This document shows positions 8,922 through 18,234 of a DNA stretch of 64,000 nucleotides, in pieces. The notes under the pieces are model-generated. The model was not told the origin of the DNA. It saw only the letters and a list, made by a program, of their open reading frames with translations, and searched no databases. The DNA lies in NCBI GenBank assembly GCA_965230535.1, contig OZ246010.1, forward strand, positions 1,922,001 through 1,986,000, read 5' to 3'. This DNA comes from JAUILH01 sp965230535 (lineage in GTDB: Bacteria > Bacteroidota > Bacteroidia > Flavobacteriales_D > JAUILH01). The stretch's first letter is position 1; the number at the start of each line of letters is the position of its first letter. The translations under genes were made by a program, and so were the position numbers.

Positions 8922-10460
8922 TTACCTTCCCCTTCGAGCTACCTCTTTACTGGTTTGATAGTTCTTTTTCAGTTCTATGGATTCAGGGAAATACTGAAGT
9001 CCTCTATTGGCAATCTTATATGCTTTCGTATTTCTGTTATTCCGAACATGGTAACTCCAGGCATCTAAATATATCAACTCAAGTTCATCTCCGTACACAG
9101 TAAAATCATGTTGATCGTGAGGAAATTTCACCTCAAAATCGTCGAGATCATCGACATAACTCATATCCAAAGTTTCCATTTTCTTAGATAACTTTTGGAT
9201 GGCTCTAACTTCCTCGACTTTTATCTCAATCTCTTCATGATAATATCCTTTTTGTTGACCCAACTCCAACTCAACTTCAAGACTATCCAGATTAAGGTCA
9301 AACAAGCTTCTTTTTGCCCATTTATAATTAGACTGGATACGCAAATCTCTTGGTCTCAGTTTGGCCAGGCTATAGATGCAAAGCAGATTGGTCACATCAT
9401 CTTCCTTATATCTCGACCAATCTTGTTTTGACTTTAAGAAACCTTCCAAAATCTCCAGCTGTAATGCAGAATCCAATGATGTTTGCTGATACATATAGAG
9501 TATTTGTTCAGAAGAGTCCGGATAATCCCGATTAATGAAGTACTCTTCAAAAGAAGCTCGGGCCACATTTACAATTTCCTCATTTTCAACTGAGGTAAGA
9601 GAACTGTCTCTGTACTCAATCATTTTCAGGAAATACTTGGTGGCCTGAAGAGGAGAACTTACACTCTGCTGAATCATAATAAGGTAATTGAAAATAATTG
9701 ATCCTTTGAAAGTCTCATCCTGATATAAGTCATAAGCCTTCTCCAGTTTCTCTAACGATTTGTCGTTTTTCTTGTTGCTCATCAGATCAAGACCCTTGTT
9801 ATAATATTGATAAGCAATGAGTGCTTCTATAGGAACTTCCTTTGTTTCTTCATACATCATTTGATCATAGATGGCTTCATCGGTCATTCCCGGAAACTCA
9901 TCAGCACCGATCATCTTATAAGAACGTAACTGCTGAATATATTGCCTTTTTGCTTTATCACTTACTCTTGATGAGGTTCCCGTCAATGGGTCCGTACATT
10001 CTATTGGAATTTTAAACTCCTGCGGATCAGCAATTAGATATACATGTCCGGGTTGAGAGATGACCGAATATTCAATACTTAATTCTTTCAATAAAAGTGC
10101 ATACAGAGCAGAACCGCTTACACAGTTGAAAGTTCCGGTTTCGAATATCTCATCAAAAGAGGCAATTTCCTCATACTTCTTAAAGAACTCCTTGTGCGTA
10201 GCTTTGAACAGAACGTCAACCTGCTTCTTTTTTGGTTTACTTAAAAATTTCTTGTTCCTGTATGGTTTTAGAAAAGCATCAATCCGGCCCAGTACATCCT
10301 GAGCCATAATGGAGTCGGCTTCTTCATTTTGCAGAATTAATCCCGAAACAATTCCCAATTTACTTTCCAAATCAGGGTTGGCCAGGTAATTCTCCTCAAA
10401 AGATTGAGACCTTGAAACAAGGGAGAACAGCAATAATATGGATAGAATGTAAATCTTCAC
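8922..10460 (-). CDS. Exported protein with transglutaminase-like domain and helical repeats
   Basis: A 512-residue exported protein (signal peptide MKIYILSILLLFSLVSRSQS). Residues 105-160 look like a transglutaminase-like fold: FNCVSGSALYALLLKEL places Cys113 at a helix start, GHVYLIAD gives His139 and Asp145, and IECTDP gives acidic candidates for the third position. The rest (residues 200-500) is helical with TPR-like spacing (YYNKGLDLMSNKKNDKSLEKL, ending in a segment with IANRGLQYFPES). Similar Cys-His proteins act as proteases or peptide-handling enzymes, but the substrate here is unknown. It is the last gene of a minus-strand group of three. Confidence 0.72.
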   Translation of the reverse strand: MKIYILSILLLFSLVSRSQSFEENYLANPDLESKLGIVSGLILQNEEADSIMAQDVLGRIDAFLKPYRNKKFLSKPKKKQVDVLFKATHKEFFKKYEEIASFDEIFETGTFNCVSGSALYALLLKELSIEYSVISQPGHVYLIADPQEFKIPIECTDPLTGTSSRVSDKAKRQYIQQLRSYKMIGADEFPGMTDEAIYDQMMYEETKEVPIEALIAYQYYNKGLDLMSNKKNDKSLEKLEKAYDLYQDETFKGSIIFNYLIMIQQSVSSPLQATKYFLKMIEYRDSSLTSVENEEIVNVARASFEEYFINRDYPDSSEQILYMYQQTSLDSALQLEILEGFLKSKQDWSRYKEDDVTNLLCIYSLAKLRPRDLRIQSNYKWAKRSLFDLNLDSLEVELELGQQKGYYHEEIEIKVEEVRAIQKLSKKMETLDMSYVDDLDDFEVKFPHDQHDFTVYGDELELIYLDAWSYHVRNNRNTKAYKIANRGLQYFPESIELKKNYQTSKEVARRGR

Positions 10461-10496
10461 AACAGGGTACCAATCTAGTAAACTTTAATCTGACTA

Positions 10497-11183
10497 TCAA
10501 TACCGATCCTTGTCAAAATACACCGTATATTTCTTCGTAACCACGAGTCCTTTCGGATTAGAATATTTCAAATCCTTTTCAATCATTCTGCCAATTTTCA
10601 GAACAAAGCCAGCATCTGTGGTATTGATTTCATATGGAAGCGGTTTTGTTTTAACCACATTCCCTTCCCGATCAATACTCACCATGTAACTGAGGGATTT
10701 AAACTCGGACACTTTCACCCTTTTGAAGCTTGGCTTGGAAATAATCTTTATGCCATCTGAATGACCAACACCTTTTCCTATATCTCCGGTTCCGCTACCG
10801 CCATTTCCGGAAGATCCACCGAAAGTGAACAAATTCGCTTCCTTCTTTTTCCGACCATATGGATACTTCAGCTTTTCAACTACCTTCTTCAAAGAATCGC
10901 GCTCATCATAACAGATCTCTTTGTATTTCTTGCAATTTTCAAGCTCTCTGTTCAAAAGGCGAACTTTGTTTCTGAGCAGATCAGCTGTCAATTCTAAACT
11001 ATCTAATTCCTTGTCTTTATTTGCCAGTTCTTTTTCCTGAATTTGCGCACGCAGGACCAATTGTTGCTTCTCTACTCGTTGTTCATGAATCACTTGATTG
11101 AGTTGCTTTATTTGTTCTTTTTTAGATTGAGCAATAGAGATCGCTGAGTGCGATAAGCAAATTGTAAGGAGTAAAAATTTCAT
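10497..11183 (-). CDS. Exported coiled-coil protein with C-terminal TonB/AgmX-like domain
   Basis: A 228-residue protein with signal peptide (MKFLLLTICLSHSAISIAQ), a coiled coil over about residues 20-105 (KKEQIKQLNQVIHEQRVEKQ and following heptads), a Gly/Ser linker (GGSSGNGGSGTGDIGKG) and an 80-residue C-terminal domain with SYMVSIDREGNVVKTKPL and a final YTVYFDKD strand. That domain resembles the C-terminal domain of TonB- and AgmX-type proteins, but the N-terminal helix is followed by a cleavable A-x-Q-like site, so it may be periplasmic rather than anchored. Its start is one base after the stop of the upstream carbonic-anhydrase-like gene. Confidence 0.7.
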   Translation of the reverse strand: MKFLLLTICLSHSAISIAQSKKEQIKQLNQVIHEQRVEKQQLVLRAQIQEKELANKDKELDSLELTADLLRNKVRLLNRELENCKKYKEICYDERDSLKKVVEKLKYPYGRKKKEANLFTFGGSSGNGGSGTGDIGKGVGHSDGIKIISKPSFKRVKVSEFKSLSYMVSIDREGNVVKTKPLPYEINTTDAGFVLKIGRMIEKDLKYSNPKGLVVTKKYTVYFDKDRY

Positions 11184-11184
11184 C

Positions 11185-11703
11185 TTAATCGTTTTTAAAC
11201 CAGGAGCTGTATTTCACGTAGTTATTGGCAATTCGGGCAATTTCACCATCGCGGAGACGCGCATCCACCTTTTTAATAAACTTGGCCGGAACACCAGCCC
11301 ATAAAGAACCCGGCTCAATCACACTACCTTGCGTTACCACCGCACCAGCGCCAATAATACTGCCTTCCCCTATCACACAATCGTCCATCACAATAGAGCC
11401 CATTCCTATCAGAACATTGTCTTCTATAGTACATCCATGAACAATGGCGTTATGACCTATTGACACATTATTCCCAATAGTGGTTGGTGATTTCTGGTAA
11501 GTGGCATGAATCACCGCACCATCCTGCACATTCACCTTATTGCCCATTTTTATAAAATGTACATCTCCGCGAATTACGGCATTGAACCAAACTGAGCACT
11601 GATCTCCCATGGACACCTCACCTACTATTGTCGAATTTTCGGCAAACCAACAATCTTCACCCCAACTTGGGTCAATATCTCTTACTTTCCTAATAATTGG
11701 CAT
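11185..11703 (-). CDS. Gamma-carbonic-anhydrase-like left-handed beta-helix protein
   Basis: A 172-residue hexapeptide-repeat protein of the gamma-class carbonic anhydrase / YrdA family. The repeats run from about residue 22 to 140 (for example STIVGEVSMGD and DCVIGEGSIIGAGAVV). The three His that would bind metal are present at residues 66, 84 and 89 (AVIHATY, SIGHNAIVHG). The usual end of the helix, GSLWAGVPAKFIKKV, is intact. Some family members have carbonic anhydrase activity and others not, so the reaction is unproven. It is the first gene of a three-gene minus-strand group. Confidence 0.9.
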   Translation of the reverse strand: MPIIRKVRDIDPSWGEDCWFAENSTIVGEVSMGDQCSVWFNAVIRGDVHFIKMGNKVNVQDGAVIHATYQKSPTTIGNNVSIGHNAIVHGCTIEDNVLIGMGSIVMDDCVIGEGSIIGAGAVVTQGSVIEPGSLWAGVPAKFIKKVDARLRDGEIARIANNYVKYSSWFKND

Positions 11704-11787
11704 ATTACAAACGTTATGATATATAAATATACGAGATTTGGCACATTCTTTGCTTTAATCACGCTGAACACTTAAAATCATTTGGCG

Positions 11788-12612
11788 ATGACAACAAAAT
11801 TAATTCTTAGCTCCCTGATGGCCCTTTCGGTCAGTGTCGGCTTAGCCGTTCCTATGGGAATCAATTACAAAGCAGCTACCAAGGGTACTTTCAGAACGCT
11901 TTCCAATCAGGCGTTTAAATCCGGTGAAGAACTCAAGTACAGACTTCATTGGGGTGCCATAGACGGTGGAGAAGTAAAGATTAAGATTTCAGATTCCAAG
12001 AAAAAAGTGAAAGGCCGTTCCTTAATGCACGTTGTGGCAGAAGGTCGTACCCTTCCAACTTTTGACATGGTTTACAAGGTAAGAGATCGTTATGAGTCTT
12101 ACATTGATAAAACCGGACTTTTCCCATGGGTATTCGTGAGAAGAGTAGATGAAGGCGGATACAAAATCAAGCAGGATTACACGTTCTATCAGCATAAAAA
12201 TCAGGTTAACCAGGGAGACGGTAAAGCACCAGCCAAAGTTCCAAACTTTGTTCAGGACATGGTTTCTGCATATTACTATGCCAGAACTCTGGATTTCACA
12301 GATGCCAAAATTGGACAGATTTACACAGTTCCAACTTTTGTAGATGGTGAAACATTCGACCTTAAGATCAAATACATGGGTAAAGAAACCATCAAGTTGA
12401 GAAAAGGGAAGTTCAAGTGTATGAAATTTCAGCCTGTTGTAATTGAAGGAAGAACCTTCAAAGATTCTGACGATCTCAAAGTCTGGATCACAGACGACAA
12501 AAACAGAATTCCAATTCTCGTGAAAGCAGACATTTTCCTCGGTTCCATTAAAATGGAAGTCGTGGAGTACAAAAATCTTCTGAATCCAATAGCCAAAGTG
12601 GAAAAGAAGTAG
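11788..12612 (+). CDS. DUF3108-domain exported protein
   Basis: A 274-residue exported protein with signal peptide MTTKLILSSLMALSVSVGLAV. The sequence FKSGEELKYRLHWGAIDGGE at about residue 35 is the characteristic N-terminal part of DUF3108, whose members are periplasmic beta-rich proteins of unknown function in Bacteroidota and Proteobacteria. Length and motif order (VADxxEGRTLPTFDMVYKVRDRYESY-like section, then YYYARTLDF, then a VPTFVDGETFDLKIKY section) fit the family. I chose the ATG at 11788 over an in-frame TTG two codons upstream. It is a single-gene unit, closed by a strong terminator. Confidence 0.85.
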   Translation: MTTKLILSSLMALSVSVGLAVPMGINYKAATKGTFRTLSNQAFKSGEELKYRLHWGAIDGGEVKIKISDSKKKVKGRSLMHVVAEGRTLPTFDMVYKVRDRYESYIDKTGLFPWVFVRRVDEGGYKIKQDYTFYQHKNQVNQGDGKAPAKVPNFVQDMVSAYYYARTLDFTDAKIGQIYTVPTFVDGETFDLKIKYMGKETIKLRKGKFKCMKFQPVVIEGRTFKDSDDLKVWITDDKNRIPILVKADIFLGSIKMEVVEYKNLLNPIAKVEKK

Positions 12613-12621
12613 TGTTCAAAC

Positions 12622-12649
12622 AAAAGGGGATCAGTTGATCCCCTTTTTT
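12622..12649 (+). terminator. Rho-independent terminator after the DUF3108 gene
   Basis: AAAAGGGGATCA pairs with TGATCCCC and the following T run (8-bp GC-containing core, six T), ten bases after the stop of the DUF3108 gene. Confidence 0.88.
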
Positions 12650-12740
12650 ATTTAGCTAATTATCCACCTCACCATCTGAAAAAGTATTTCTGCCAGTTCC
12701 CTCTATTTTTCCGTAATTTGATTTCCTAAACTTGCGTGAA

Positions 12741-13742
12741 ATGGCGATTAAACCAGAGATACTCAAAAAAATTGAGCAATTAGATGCTAAGTATGCCTCT
12801 ATTGGGCAGGATCTTGAATCATATTTGGATGGACTGCTCTACTCTAACCCCCTTCATTATTGGGATTACATTAAGGTAGATGCCTTAATGAGTTTACAAC
12901 AACCAAGAACGGACTTTCCGGATGAGCAGATTTTCATCGTCTACCATCAAATTACAGAATTGTACTTCCACCTCACACTTCATGAGCTTGAGCAGTTGGC
13001 TCATAATGGCAGGCATATCACAAGTGAGGGACAGGACAAAGGTTGGTTTGATAAACTGGATCCAAAGCTATTTGTAGAACGCATTAAAAGAATTAACCGA
13101 TACTTTGAAGCGCTCACCCATTCCTTTGATATTATGAGAACAGGAATGGATAAAGATCAGTTCCTGAGATTTAGAATGGCACTACTGCCTGCCAGCGGTT
13201 TCCAGGCAGCGAGTTACAGAAGAATTGAAATAGCCTGTACAGACATCAAGTACCTGGTACATCATACCAAAAGAGAAGAATTCTGGAATGGCAGCATCAA
13301 AGATCAAATGCTGCACATCTACTGGCGACAAGGTGCTACCATAGAAGAAACTGGTGAAAAAGCACTGACGCTGAAACATTTCGAAGAGAAGTATATGGAC
13401 GGGTTCATAGAACTGGCTGAAGATTATCAGAATAAAAATCTCTGGCAAAAGTTCCTTCAGTTTTCAGAAGAAGACAAACAAAACCCGGAAATTATAGAAC
13501 AACTCCGCATGCTAGATGTCAACGTGAATATTAACTGGCCATTGGTTCACTACAAAACCGCAGCAAGATATATGGCCAGAGAAGACTCAGACGTACCTGC
13601 TACCGGAGGAACCAACTGGCAAAAATATTTACCCCCACGTTTCCAAAAGCGTATTTTCTTCCCGGAATTATGGTCGGATGAAGAAAAAGCTGAATGGGGA
13701 AAGGCGTGGGTAGACCAAACCGTATTCAATCACAAATGGTAA
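12741..13742 (+). CDS. kynA: Tryptophan 2,3-dioxygenase family protein
   Basis: Heme enzyme that opens the indole ring of L-tryptophan to N-formylkynurenine, first step of the kynurenine route. In the 333-residue protein the family motifs appear in order: YWDYIKVDALMSLQQPRTD, FIVYHQITELYFHLTLHEL (substrate-side His), FRMALLPASGFQAASYRRIE, the probable heme-ligand His in WPLVHYKTAARYM, and DVPATGGTNWQKYLPPRF with the terminal FFPELW. No other kynurenine genes lie nearby. The ATG at 12741 is preferred over a TTG nine bases upstream. The last seven bases overlap the start of the next gene in another frame. Confidence 0.93.
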   Translation: MAIKPEILKKIEQLDAKYASIGQDLESYLDGLLYSNPLHYWDYIKVDALMSLQQPRTDFPDEQIFIVYHQITELYFHLTLHELEQLAHNGRHITSEGQDKGWFDKLDPKLFVERIKRINRYFEALTHSFDIMRTGMDKDQFLRFRMALLPASGFQAASYRRIEIACTDIKYLVHHTKREEFWNGSIKDQMLHIYWRQGATIEETGEKALTLKHFEEKYMDGFIELAEDYQNKNLWQKFLQFSEEDKQNPEIIEQLRMLDVNVNINWPLVHYKTAARYMAREDSDVPATGGTNWQKYLPPRFQKRIFFPELWSDEEKAEWGKAWVDQTVFNHKW

Positions 13743-15049
13743 AACCAATTCACATCATTGCACTGGCAATGCTTCTTGTCATTAGCGCTTGCGGAAACGA
13801 AGACGACAAAGATTCTGACTCCAAAAAAAACGAGGAAACGCAAGTTCCTAAGGACACCACTCCACCTAAACCACCCACCATTGAATATGAATTCGTTTTG
13901 GATTCATTTAAAGTGGTAATCGACACTGTGCAGGAAGGACAAACCATGAGCCACATCATGCTCCCACATGGACTCGATCAGGTGCAAATCAATGAAGCTT
14001 ATGTGAATGCTAAGGACAGTCTAATCGGACTTAATTTCATCACGGTTGGTCATCGATATACGGTTCTCTACAATCCATCGGATACGAGCAAAGCGAAACA
14101 CCTGATTTACGAAAAGAACATTACTGACTATGTGGTATTCACCTTCAATGAGGATGAAGTTGTCATTGAGAAAAGACAAAAGCCCATTGATGTTCGGAAA
14201 AATGAGGCTGCCGGTGTGATCACATCAAGTCTCTGGAATGCATTTGTCGATCAGGGCTTAACACCTGAACTGGTGATGAAAGTCGTACAAACTTATCAGT
14301 GGAGTGTAGACTTCTTCTCTATTCAAAAAGGGGATTATTACAAAATTATTTACGACGAGCGATCGGTAGATGGCAAAGCCATTAGCAGTGGTGACATTCA
14401 TGCTTTGGTTCTAAATACCTACGATTCGAGTTACTACGCTATTCCGTTTGAAGCTGGAGACTCAGTTCACGGATTTTTTGACGGTCAGGGTGGTAGTTTG
14501 AGAAAAGCACTTCTAAAGGCGCCTCTGGATTACATCAGAATTTCATCCGGATTCTCTTACAACCGTTTGCATCCTGTTTTAGGTTATCGCAGACCGCATC
14601 TTGGGGTAGATTATGCAGCACCTTCCGGAACTCCGGTAGTGAGTGTGGGTGATGGAACCGTTATTTTCGCAGGCTGGGGTGGCGGTGGTGGAAATACCAT
14701 CAAAATTCAGCACAACGGCAATATTAAAACTTACTATCTGCATCTTAGGAAAATGTTAGTACGTGCGGGTGATCATGTTGTACAAGGTCAGCAAATTGGT
14801 GAAGTGGGAAGTACCGGAATTTCTACAGGACCGCATCTTGATTATCGATTGGAAATCAATGGTAAAAAAGTAGATCCTGTTCATGCAGATATTCCAACTT
14901 CTGAACCACTTCCTGAAGCTTTACTTGAAGAATTTATGATCAAAAGAGACTCCTTGGTTAAGCAACTGGAGATGATTCCTGTTCCTGAAGCCGGAGAAGA
15001 TCATCACACAGCATACAGAGATAGTATTGAACAGACGATTTCCGAGTAA
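13736..15049 (+). CDS. M23-family peptidoglycan endopeptidase lipoprotein
   Basis: A 437-residue lipoprotein: the ATG at 13736 gives a signal peptide with lipobox ISAC and a low-complexity charged linker. A LysM/OapA-like region follows (EGQTMSHIMLPHGL), and the C-terminal third is an M23 (LytM) zinc peptidase domain with HLGVDYAAPSGTPV, then GGGGNTIKIQHNG and YYLHL, and a closing HLDYRLEINGKKVDP. The metal ligands His and Asp of HLGVD and the His of HLDYR are present. The enzyme class cuts cross-links in peptidoglycan. It overlaps the tryptophan dioxygenase gene by seven bases, an odd functional pairing that may only reflect compaction. Confidence 0.92.
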   Translation: MVKPIHIIALAMLLVISACGNEDDKDSDSKKNEETQVPKDTTPPKPPTIEYEFVLDSFKVVIDTVQEGQTMSHIMLPHGLDQVQINEAYVNAKDSLIGLNFITVGHRYTVLYNPSDTSKAKHLIYEKNITDYVVFTFNEDEVVIEKRQKPIDVRKNEAAGVITSSLWNAFVDQGLTPELVMKVVQTYQWSVDFFSIQKGDYYKIIYDERSVDGKAISSGDIHALVLNTYDSSYYAIPFEAGDSVHGFFDGQGGSLRKALLKAPLDYIRISSGFSYNRLHPVLGYRRPHLGVDYAAPSGTPVVSVGDGTVIFAGWGGGGGNTIKIQHNGNIKTYYLHLRKMLVRAGDHVVQGQQIGEVGSTGISTGPHLDYRLEINGKKVDPVHADIPTSEPLPEALLEEFMIKRDSLVKQLEMIPVPEAGEDHHTAYRDSIEQTISE

Positions 15050-15056
15050 ACTTTAC

Positions 15057-15064
15057 TATTTTTG
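15057..15064 (+). promoter_or_regulatory. Possible -7 box (TATTTTTG) before the TonB-dependent receptor
   Basis: TATTTTTG fits TAnnTTTG and lies 16 bases before the ATG at 15081. The best upstream TTG (15027-15029) is about 27 bases away, longer than usual, so the site is tentative. Confidence 0.28.
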
Positions 15065-15080
15065 GGAAAAACTCGCTACC

Positions 15081-17243
15081 ATGAAATTCTTACTGACAAG
15101 CATTCTCGCATGTCTGATCTTCTCAAGTAACGCCCAAACCACCATTAAGGGAACCGTGAGTAATAAAAAGGGCGAGCCGGTTGAGCTGGCCAATGTCTTT
15201 ATTCTGGATTCATACGATGGTACCTCAACAAATGACAAAGGTTATTTCGAATTTGAAACCGAAGAAGAAGGTACGCAGGTTTTGGTTATAAGGTCTATTG
15301 GGTATCTTGAATACAAACAAGAAATTGATTGTAACGGCAAAACATATGAACTAAAAATTACTGCTCAACAGGACGAAAGTGACCTGGATCCGGTGGTGAT
15401 TTCCGTTGGAGCTTTTGAAGCAAGTGACGAAAAGAAATCGGTAGTGATGCGACCACTGGACATTGTGACAACCGCAGGTGCTGCCGGAGACATATTTCAA
15501 GCCATTAAAACCCTGCCAGGTGCTCAGCAGGTTGGAGAGCAGGAAGGCTTATTTGTTAGAGGAGGATCTGCTGCTGAAACCAAAACAATTATTGACGAGA
15601 TGATCGTTCAAAATCCCTTCTTTAGTTCAGTACCGGATGTACCACAAAGAGGACGCTTTTCGCCATTTCTATTTAAGGGAACTGTTTTTAGCACAGGCGG
15701 CTATTCAGCGGTTTACGGACAAGCTTTGTCTTCTGCACTGATCTTAAATTCTGTAGACATGTTTAAGCAGAATGCCACTTCTGTCGGGATTTTGCCCATC
15801 GGAGGAAGCTTATCCCATACGTTCTCAAAAAAGAACACAGGCGTGAGTTTGTCAGCAGGCTATACTCATCTGGGGCCTTACTTCAGAATCATTAGACAAT
15901 TGCGAGACTGGCAACATCCTCCTGAAGGAGCGAATGCCACACTCACCATCCGTCAGAAGGTGAATGAAAACGGTATTTTCAAGTTTTACGGAACCTATAG
16001 TCAGAACCAACTGGCATTGTCTTTTCCAAACATTGATGCTCCCAGCACAGACGATCATTTTTCCTTGTTTAACCGAAATGTCTACATCAACTCTTCGTAC
16101 AAACATTACATTGGCGACAAGTGGAGTTTATTTACGGGAGTGAGTTACACAACTGATGAAGACGATATCGATCAAAGTGCATTCACGCTTGAATCGAAAG
16201 ACAACCTGAGTCAGGTTAAAATGATTGCGAGCAGGGATTTTGGAAAAAACTCTCAGCTTAAGTTTGGAGGTGAATACCATGATCAGGAGATCAACGCTAC
16301 TTACAACGGGTTCCTGGGGCAGTTAAAAGAACAATACTCCGCCGGGTTTGTGGAGGGCGATATCTTCATTAGCAGACGTCTGGCCACTCGTGTTGGAATG
16401 AGATTCGAGAACAGTTCATTGATCAACCAAACCAATTTGGCACCACGTGCGGCTCTATCGTATAAAATCAGTGAAAGCAGTCAGTCGAGTATTGCCTATG
16501 GTAAATTCTACCAGACACCGGAAAATCAGTTTTTGTTCAACAGTACGGCCATCAATTTTGAAAACGCCACACATTATATTGTGAACTATCAATACATGAA
16601 AGACAGTAGAACTTTCAGAGTGGAGTTTTACAACAAAGAGTACGGCGACCTGGTACTTTATGATTTAGACACCAACGGCCTTTTCCAGAACTTAAGTAAC
16701 GACGGCTATGGATATGCCCAGGGATTCGACATCTTCTACCGTGATCAGAAGTCACTCAAAAATGCAGACTTCTGGATTTCATATTCTTATCTGGATACGA
16801 GAAGGCGGTATAGAAATTTCCCTATTGCCGCAGCCCCCAGCTTCACTGCAACGCATACTTTGTCCACAGTATTCAAATACTGGCTTAGTAAAATCACAAC
16901 CAGTGTTGGATTTACTTATTCCTATGGGAGCGGCAGACCATACTACAATCCAAATCTGGGGAGAGGGGAATTCCATTCTGAGCAAACACCTGAATTCAGA
17001 AATCTATCCATTAATGCAAGTCATTTAACCAGTATCCTTGGTGGATTTACCGTGATTTTTGCCTCAGTGGACAATGTATTTAACAGAGAAAATGTATTTA
17101 GCTATCGTTTTTCAAGTGACGGATCAACAAAAGTCAGTGTGGGACCTCCAAACCTTCGCTCATTTTTTGTCGGTGTGTTCATTTCTTTTGATCACGACAA
17201 GATCAAAAAAGAGAAAGAAGAAAAAGCTAAAAAAGTGGAATAA
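15081..17243 (+). CDS. TonB-dependent receptor with N-terminal carboxypeptidase-regulatory domain
   Basis: Outer-membrane barrel of 720 residues that would import a ligand using TonB energy. The order is signal peptide (MKFLLTSILACLIFSSNAQ), a CarboxypepD_reg-like domain (TIKGTVSNKKGEPVELANV), a plug with LPGAQQVGEQEGLFVRGGSA and a barrel of about 500 residues ending VGVFISFDHDK. The C-terminus continues with a Lys/Glu tail beyond the last strand. No SusD partner or metal-chelate gene lies next to it, so the substrate is not deducible. ATG 15081 is chosen because it begins the signal peptide; an upstream in-frame TTG-type start would overlap the M23 gene. Confidence 0.93.
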   Translation: MKFLLTSILACLIFSSNAQTTIKGTVSNKKGEPVELANVFILDSYDGTSTNDKGYFEFETEEEGTQVLVIRSIGYLEYKQEIDCNGKTYELKITAQQDESDLDPVVISVGAFEASDEKKSVVMRPLDIVTTAGAAGDIFQAIKTLPGAQQVGEQEGLFVRGGSAAETKTIIDEMIVQNPFFSSVPDVPQRGRFSPFLFKGTVFSTGGYSAVYGQALSSALILNSVDMFKQNATSVGILPIGGSLSHTFSKKNTGVSLSAGYTHLGPYFRIIRQLRDWQHPPEGANATLTIRQKVNENGIFKFYGTYSQNQLALSFPNIDAPSTDDHFSLFNRNVYINSSYKHYIGDKWSLFTGVSYTTDEDDIDQSAFTLESKDNLSQVKMIASRDFGKNSQLKFGGEYHDQEINATYNGFLGQLKEQYSAGFVEGDIFISRRLATRVGMRFENSSLINQTNLAPRAALSYKISESSQSSIAYGKFYQTPENQFLFNSTAINFENATHYIVNYQYMKDSRTFRVEFYNKEYGDLVLYDLDTNGLFQNLSNDGYGYAQGFDIFYRDQKSLKNADFWISYSYLDTRRRYRNFPIAAAPSFTATHTLSTVFKYWLSKITTSVGFTYSYGSGRPYYNPNLGRGEFHSEQTPEFRNLSINASHLTSILGGFTVIFASVDNVFNRENVFSYRFSSDGSTKVSVGPPNLRSFFVGVFISFDHDKIKKEKEEKAKKVE

Positions 17244-17264
17244 GAATTGATAAGGAGAGTAAGC

Positions 17265-18230
17265 GTGAAACAATTGGTGTTTATAGTAGCATTGTTTTCT
17301 GGTATCATCCCGGTGATGAGTCAGAGCAAAGCAGATTCATTGTACATAGTGTATGTCACTGAGGGAAAAGGATTATATCAAAGTGGTGAGTATTTAAAAT
17401 CAGCAGAAGCCTATAAAAAGGCATTCGATCAATATGGAGGGAAGGCGGTACCCAATGACAGATACAATGCTGCATGCTCCTATGCTCTCTCAGCGAATTC
17501 TAAAAAAGCGTTGTTTCACTTGCATTATCTGTCAGACTCTACTCAATTCAGCGATATTGGACTCATAACAACGGATACGGATCTCAACAGTCTTCACGAC
17601 ACCAAAGAATGGGACAAGCTTATCGAAAAAGTTAAAGCCAATAAATACGAACTGGAGAAGGACTTTGATCAGGATTTAATAACGAAACTAGACAGCTTAA
17701 AAACATTGGATCAGAAGTGGCGAAAAATGAGCACTGATTACGCCAACGGTACAATCGATTCGAGCTCAACCAGCAGAGAAGAAATTATGGAAAATGTGAG
17801 AGCAACAGATAGTCTTAATTACCTTGAACTAAAGTCTATTGTGGAGAAACATGGTTTCCCTGGATTTGATTTGGTTGGGAAAAACGGTTCGCACAATTTT
17901 TGGCTCATGATTCAACATCAGGATCGAAATACCGACTTCCAAATAGAGGTTTTGACCCTAATGAAGAAACAGGTTGATGTTGACAATGCTAATAAAAATG
18001 ATTACGCCTATCTTGTAGACAGGGTACGTGTAAATACAGGAAAGCTTCAGGTTTATGGTACACAAATGACTATAAATGAAGACAGAACCTCTTACATGCC
18101 AAAGCCGGTTGAAGATCCTGACAATCTTAATAAAAGGAGACTTGAAATGAACTTGTCTCCAATAGAAACATATATAGACATTATGAACAAACACTTCCAC
18201 GGATCGCTAACGGGAAGAAAAAATCAATAA
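17265..18230 (+). CDS. Exported TPR protein with DUF6624-like C-terminal domain
   Basis: A 321-residue protein with a signal peptide. GTG at 17265 is preferred: it has an AAGGAG seven bases upstream, unusual here, and gives the compact leader MKQLVFIVALFSGIIPVMSQ; a TTG six codons earlier is the alternative. A TPR-like pair follows (YVTEGKGLYQSGEYLKSAEA). The C-terminal half has IVEKHGFPGFDLVGKNGSHN and NDYAYLVDRVRVNTGKLQVY, which match the DUF6624 pattern, a family of unknown role. It follows the TonB receptor by 21 bases and the next gene by four, so the three are probably one unit. Confidence 0.78.
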   Translation: MKQLVFIVALFSGIIPVMSQSKADSLYIVYVTEGKGLYQSGEYLKSAEAYKKAFDQYGGKAVPNDRYNAACSYALSANSKKALFHLHYLSDSTQFSDIGLITTDTDLNSLHDTKEWDKLIEKVKANKYELEKDFDQDLITKLDSLKTLDQKWRKMSTDYANGTIDSSSTSREEIMENVRATDSLNYLELKSIVEKHGFPGFDLVGKNGSHNFWLMIQHQDRNTDFQIEVLTLMKKQVDVDNANKNDYAYLVDRVRVNTGKLQVYGTQMTINEDRTSYMPKPVEDPDNLNKRRLEMNLSPIETYIDIMNKHFHGSLTGRKNQ

Positions 18231-18234
18231 TACA

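Noticed and set aside
12741..13742. Kynurenine pathway operon
   Set aside because: Only the dioxygenase-like gene is present; neighbours are a peptidase and a TonB receptor.
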